The notes below the pieces were generated by a model, which was given only the letters and a program-made list of their open reading frames with translations, was not told where the DNA came from and did no database searches. A stretch of 64,000 nucleotides of DNA from an uncultured Prevotellaceae bacterium (GTDB lineage: Bacteria; Bacteroidota; Bacteroidia; Bacteroidales; Bacteroidaceae). The DNA lies in contig CACZGH010000022.1 of assembly GCA_902780635.1 (NCBI GenBank), forward strand, positions 1-64,000, written 5' to 3'. The position numbers were made by a program, and so were the translations under genes. Position 1 is the stretch's first letter, and the number at the start of each line of letters is the position of its first letter. This document shows, one piece after another, positions 61,111 through 64,000 of this stretch.

Positions 61111-61750
61111 ATTGCTCGTCCTCTCATTGCTCATGTTGGGGTGTGAAAGCAACAAGCCTGACCAGAAAGTGGCGGCAGAAAAGCCGAAGAAGCAAGAGGT
61201 GGCAAAACCTCGTCCCCCTGTCATCTACTTGAAACCCTACAGCGACTTTTCACAGCAAGAGGCCAAAGAGTTAGTGCCTCACTTAAGGCGCTTTTTGGAC
61301 GGTTGTGGCCTTTCCGAAATGAATGTTGTAGTTTTGCCCAATATCCGGCTTGCCGACTCCTTGATGAATGACCGGCGGAGCCGTTACCGTGGCGACAAGA
61401 TGATCAGATCCATCCCAGAGGATGGCCACAACGCCATCATCCTGCTCACTCATAAGGATATATCCGTCACCTATAAAGGCAGGCCCGACTGGGGCGTGCT
61501 TGGACTGTCCTTGATGCCCAAACATGTCTGTGTGGCTTCTGATTTCAGATTGAAACACAAAAAGAGAGACTTGTGGAAGGTGGCCTGCCACGAACTGCTT
61601 CATTCTTTCTTCAATATGCAGCACTGCCCCAAAGACGACCCTCTTTGCATCATAAAAGACGCCAAAGGGCATGCGGATTTTTCCAAAAAAGAGCATCTCT
61701 GCAAAACCTGCATGAGTAAGCTGAAGGGAGGGAAGTGGTTTTCACACTGA
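61013..61750 (+). CDS. Archaemetzincin-like lipoprotein with a metallophosphoesterase-like N-terminus
   Basis: The frame is open from 60950; the ATG at 61013 gives 245 residues. Residues 1-33 (MRIFPISDTHNCHRKLKRLP onward) look like the start of a calcineurin-type phosphoesterase (SDTHxCHR, then HGGGLT for HxGDLT). They run directly into a hydrophobic stretch and lipobox-like LGC (Cys44). The remainder resembles archaemetzincin peptidases: ILLTHKDIS, WGVLGLSLMPKHVCVASDFRL, then a zinc motif HELLH (193-197) with a third His204-Cys205 and a terminal CKTC. Spacing to the third His is one residue longer than the family HExxHxxGxxHC and the Met-turn Met is replaced, so activity is uncertain. Confidence 0.72.
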   Translation: MRIFPISDTHNCHRKLKRLPVADVIAHGGGLTVLLVLSLLMLGCESNKPDQKVAAEKPKKQEVAKPRPPVIYLKPYSDFSQQEAKELVPHLRRFLDGCGLSEMNVVVLPNIRLADSLMNDRRSRYRGDKMIRSIPEDGHNAIILLTHKDISVTYKGRPDWGVLGLSLMPKHVCVASDFRLKHKKRDLWKVACHELLHSFFNMQHCPKDDPLCIIKDAKGHADFSKKEHLCKTCMSKLKGGKWFSH

Positions 61751-61766
61751 AAAGATCAAATTAAAA

Positions 61767-61965
61767 TTGGCTTTTCCCCTCTTTTTTATTACTTTTGCTG
61801 ATTAATCAGCGAAGTTACTGCATCTCGGCATAAAAAATGAACCAGTTCATTTTGTTCTGCCCTCGATTTTTCGTAATTTTGCTGATTAATCAGCGAAGTT
61901 ACTGCATCTCGGCATAAAAAATGAACCAGTTCATTTTGTTCTGCTCTCGATTTTTCGTAACTTTG
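61767..61965 (+). promoter_or_regulatory. Three tandem promoters upstream of lepA
   Basis: Consensus -7 boxes lie at 61790-61797 (TACTTTTG), 61874-61881 (TAATTTTG) and 61958-61965 (TAACTTTG), exactly 84 bases apart. Each has a TTG partner: 61767-61769 (gap 20), 61852-61854 (gap 19) and 61936-61938 (gap 19). The last is 43 bases before the lepA ATG. Confidence 0.8.
61797..61964 (+). repeat. 84-base tandem repeat, two copies
   Basis: Copies 61797-61880 and 61881-61964 differ at only a few positions (for example CCCTCG versus CTCTCG near the end). Each contains the perfect palindrome CTGATTAATCAG, an inverted repeat AAAATGAAC-CA-GTTCATTTT that runs into the -33 TTG, and a -7 box. Confidence 0.9.
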
Positions 61966-62008
61966 CACTTTAAAGGCTGTTGAATACGTAGCCTTGACAT
62001 GAAATAGG

Positions 62009-63790
62009 ATGGAACTGATAAGAAACTTTTGCATTATCGCACATATAGACCATGGTAAATCTACCTTGGCAGACCGTTTGTTGGAGTACACCCAGACCAT
62101 TCAAGTCACCGAAGGGCAGATGCTCGATGATATGGACTTGGAGCGCGAGCGGGGTATCACCATCAAGAGCCATGCCATACAGATGGAGCATGAACTGGAC
62201 GGCAAGAAATATACACTCAACTTGATAGACACTCCGGGACACGTCGACTTCTCTTATGAGGTGTCGCGCAGCATCGCCGCCTGTGAGGGTGCTTTGCTGG
62301 TGGTCGACGCCACGCAGGGTGTCCAGGCACAGACCATCTCCAATCTTTATATGGCCATCGATCACAACCTGGAGATCATCCCGGTGGTCAATAAGATAGA
62401 TATGCCACAGGCGATGCCCGACGAGGTGGAGGATGAGATCGTCGACCTCATCGGCTGCGACCACTCCGACATCATCCGCGCGTCGGGAAAGACCGGCGAG
62501 GGCGTGGAGGAGATCCTCGAGGCTGTCATCAGGCGCATCCCACATCCTGTGGGCGACCCCAAGGCGCCGCTTCAGGCATTGATTTTCGACTCTGTCTTCA
62601 ATTCCTTCCGCGGCATCATCGCCTACTTCAAGATCACCAACGGCTCCATCAAAAAGGGCGACCATGTGAAGTTTTTCAATACCGGCATGGAATACGACGC
62701 CGACGAGGTGGGGGTGCTGAAGATGGACATGATACCTCGCAAGGAGATGACCACCGGTGAGGTGGGCTATATCATCAGCGGTATCAAGGACGCTAAAGAA
62801 GTGAAAGTGGGCGACACCATCACCCATGTGGCGCGCCCCTGCGAGAAAGCCATCGAGGGCTTCCAGGAGGTGAAGCCGATGGTCTTCGCTGGCGTCTATC
62901 CCATCGACCCGACCGACTATGAGAATCTGCGTTCATCGCTGGAGAAGTTGCAGCTCAACGACGCCTCCCTGTCCTTCGTGCCAGAGTCGTCGGTGGCCCT
63001 GGGCTTCGGCTTCCGTTGCGGATTCCTCGGCCTGCTCCACATGGAGATCATCCAGGAGCGGCTCGACCGTGAGTTCGACATGGATGTCATCACTACGGTG
63101 CCCAACGTGTCGTATATGGTCTACGACAAGCAGGGTGGCTCCAAAGAAGTGCACAACCCTTCAGGACTGCCCGACCAGACGATGATCGACCATATCGAGG
63201 AGCCGTATATCAAGGCCACGGTGATCACCAACACCGCCTACATCGGCCCCATCATGAAGCTCTGTCTCGACAAGCGCGGCGAGCTGATCAGCCAGGAGTT
63301 TGTCAGTGGCAACCGTGTGGAGCTCAATTTCTACCTGCCGCTGGGAGAGATCGTGATTGATTTCTACGACAAGCTGAAGAGCATCTCCAAGGGATATGCC
63401 TCTTTCGACTATTATATCTGTGGTTACCGTCCCTCCAAACTGGCCAAACTCGACATCCTGCTCAACGGCGAACCGGTGGACGCCCTCTCGACGCTGACCC
63501 ATCAGGACAATGCCGTGGCGTTCGGAAGGCGGATGTGCGAGAAACTGAAAGAACTGATACCGCGACAGCAGTTTGACATCGCCATCCAGGCAGCCATCGG
63601 AGCCAAGATTGTGGCCCGTGAGACGGTGAAATGTGTGAGAAAAGACGTCACTGCCAAATGTTATGGAGGCGACGTGAGCAGAAAGCGCAAACTGTTGGAG
63701 AAACAGAAGCGTGGTAAGAAGCGTATGAAGCAGATCGGCAATGTAGAGGTGCCGCAGAAGGCCTTCCTCGCCGTACTGAAATTAGACTAA
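62009..63790 (+). CDS. lepA: Elongation factor 4 (LepA)
   Basis: LepA is a translational GTPase that acts on ribosomes during elongation or assembly. The 593-residue protein has normal length and all G motifs: AHIDHGKST (residues 11-19, G1), RGITI (G2), DTPGHVDF (G3), NKID (G4) and the SGKTGEGV region (G5), then EF-G-like domains II, III and V and the LepA-specific C-terminal domain ([28 protein letters not shown]). It is preceded by an unusual triple-promoter region and followed after 36 bases by a Crp/Fnr-like gene. Confidence 0.97.
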   Translation: MELIRNFCIIAHIDHGKSTLADRLLEYTQTIQVTEGQMLDDMDLERERGITIKSHAIQMEHELDGKKYTLNLIDTPGHVDFSYEVSRSIAACEGALLVVDATQGVQAQTISNLYMAIDHNLEIIPVVNKIDMPQAMPDEVEDEIVDLIGCDHSDIIRASGKTGEGVEEILEAVIRRIPHPVGDPKAPLQALIFDSVFNSFRGIIAYFKITNGSIKKGDHVKFFNTGMEYDADEVGVLKMDMIPRKEMTTGEVGYIISGIKDAKEVKVGDTITHVARPCEKAIEGFQEVKPMVFAGVYPIDPTDYENLRSSLEKLQLNDASLSFVPESSVALGFGFRCGFLGLLHMEIIQERLDREFDMDVITTVPNVSYMVYDKQGGSKEVHNPSGLPDQTMIDHIEEPYIKATVITNTAYIGPIMKLCLDKRGELISQEFVSGNRVELNFYLPLGEIVIDFYDKLKSISKGYASFDYYICGYRPSKLAKLDILLNGEPVDALSTLTHQDNAVAFGRRMCEKLKELIPRQQFDIAIQAAIGAKIVARETVKCVRKDVTAKCYGGDVSRKRKLLEKQKRGKKRMKQIGNVEVPQKAFLAVLKLD

Positions 63791-63826
63791 CAAATAACAG
63801 GAAACCGTAAATATCAGAATAGAATT

Positions 63827-64000
63827 ATGAAGGAACTGCCCCATTCCACACGTGATATCGCGCGCGAGTTGGCGCGCAAATACAGCACGATGACCCATGA
63901 TGAACTGGATATCCTGGAGAGCGTGCTCGTACCCATGAAATTCGCCAAAGGCGAGATGATCCTCTCTGAGGGTGAAGTGTGCCGTAATATCCTCTATGTC
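63827..64000 (+). CDS. Crp/Fnr family regulator, N-terminal part (runs off the window)
   Basis: Fifty-eight codons are visible, from MKELPHSTRDIARELARK to CRNILYV at the window edge. The pattern LVPMKFAKGEMILSEGEVCRNILYV matches the start of the cyclic-nucleotide-binding (cupin) domain of Crp/Fnr-type regulators (xxxxGExixxxGexxxxlyxV). The N-terminal extension of about 20 residues before the domain is somewhat longer than in many members. No effector residues or DNA-binding domain can be seen because the gene is cut. Confidence 0.75.
   Translation, partial: MKELPHSTRDIARELARKYSTMTHDELDILESVLVPMKFAKGEMILSEGEVCRNILYV

Noticed and set aside
61797-61964. CRISPR or attachment-site duplication
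   Set aside because: Only two abutting copies with no spacers; no integrase or tRNA nearby. The promoter boxes explain the structure better.

Overview
The window is a chromosomal segment from a member of the Bacteroidales, most likely Prevotellaceae. The evidence is the Bacteroidota-type promoter pair (TTG, about 19-21 bases, TAnnTTTG) upstream of many genes, the lack of strong Shine-Dalgarno sites, and typical families: DUF3078, DUF1573, DUF4252, PorT-like barrels, Bacteroidota-type YebC, and a threonine operon with a phosphoglycerate-mutase-like gene in the thrB position. I see no rRNA, tRNA, CRISPR array, prophage or complete insertion sequence. Gene density is high and most genes sit in short operons.

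Layout. 1-9.3 kb: a POT peptide transporter converges on a leftward block of yidC, a secreted S9 peptidase and two paralogous MFS transporters, which together suggest peptide use. 9.4-17.2 kb: a DUF3078 barrel, DUF1573, aspS, two small winged-helix-like proteins, and xylB-xylA for xylose entry. 17.3-26.2 kb: glnS-TPR-dedA, a probable small RNA, repeat elements, mltG, then malQ-HAD phosphatase. 26.2-32.6 kb: a six-gene leftward unit with TolC, a MacA-like adaptor, the ABC ATPase and permease, and its own LytS/LytTR two-component pair. 32.8-35.6 kb: riboflavin synthase behind a structured RNA, then an ECF sigma/anti-sigma pair flanked by two DUF4252 genes.

35.8-42.5 kb is a complete glycine-cleavage operon (lipoate ligase, gcvT, gcvH, gcvPA, gcvPB, lipoamide dehydrogenase). 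42.7-47.8 kb is the threonine operon thrA, PGM-like gene, thrC. 48.1-58.5 kb holds a serine-type sulfatase, a small barrel, an FAD oxidoreductase, a YpfJ-type peptidase, a cytidylate-kinase-like protein, a lipoprotein, pheT, a YebC homologue and a TSCPD protein. 58.5-64 kb is less conserved: repeat-rich spacers, a lipoprotein, an unknown protein with an SSB-like tail, an archaemetzincin-like lipoprotein fused to a metallophosphoesterase start, then lepA behind three tandem promoters, and the start of a Crp/Fnr-type regulator.

The most interesting observations are: (1) three promoters at exact 84-base spacing before lepA, made by tandem duplication of a unit with two palindromes; (2) a promoter-driven structured RNA of about 195 nt before ribE and a stand-alone small RNA of about 93 nt near 21.3 kb; (3) two otherwise unrecognised proteins ending in replication-docking peptides (QLMLF, clamp-binding-like; DDDDAIPF, SSB-tail-like); (4) the chimeric archaemetzincin-like gene; and (5) several families of short tandem or palindromic intergenic repeats. 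Functions are assigned from sequence recognition alone, without database searches.
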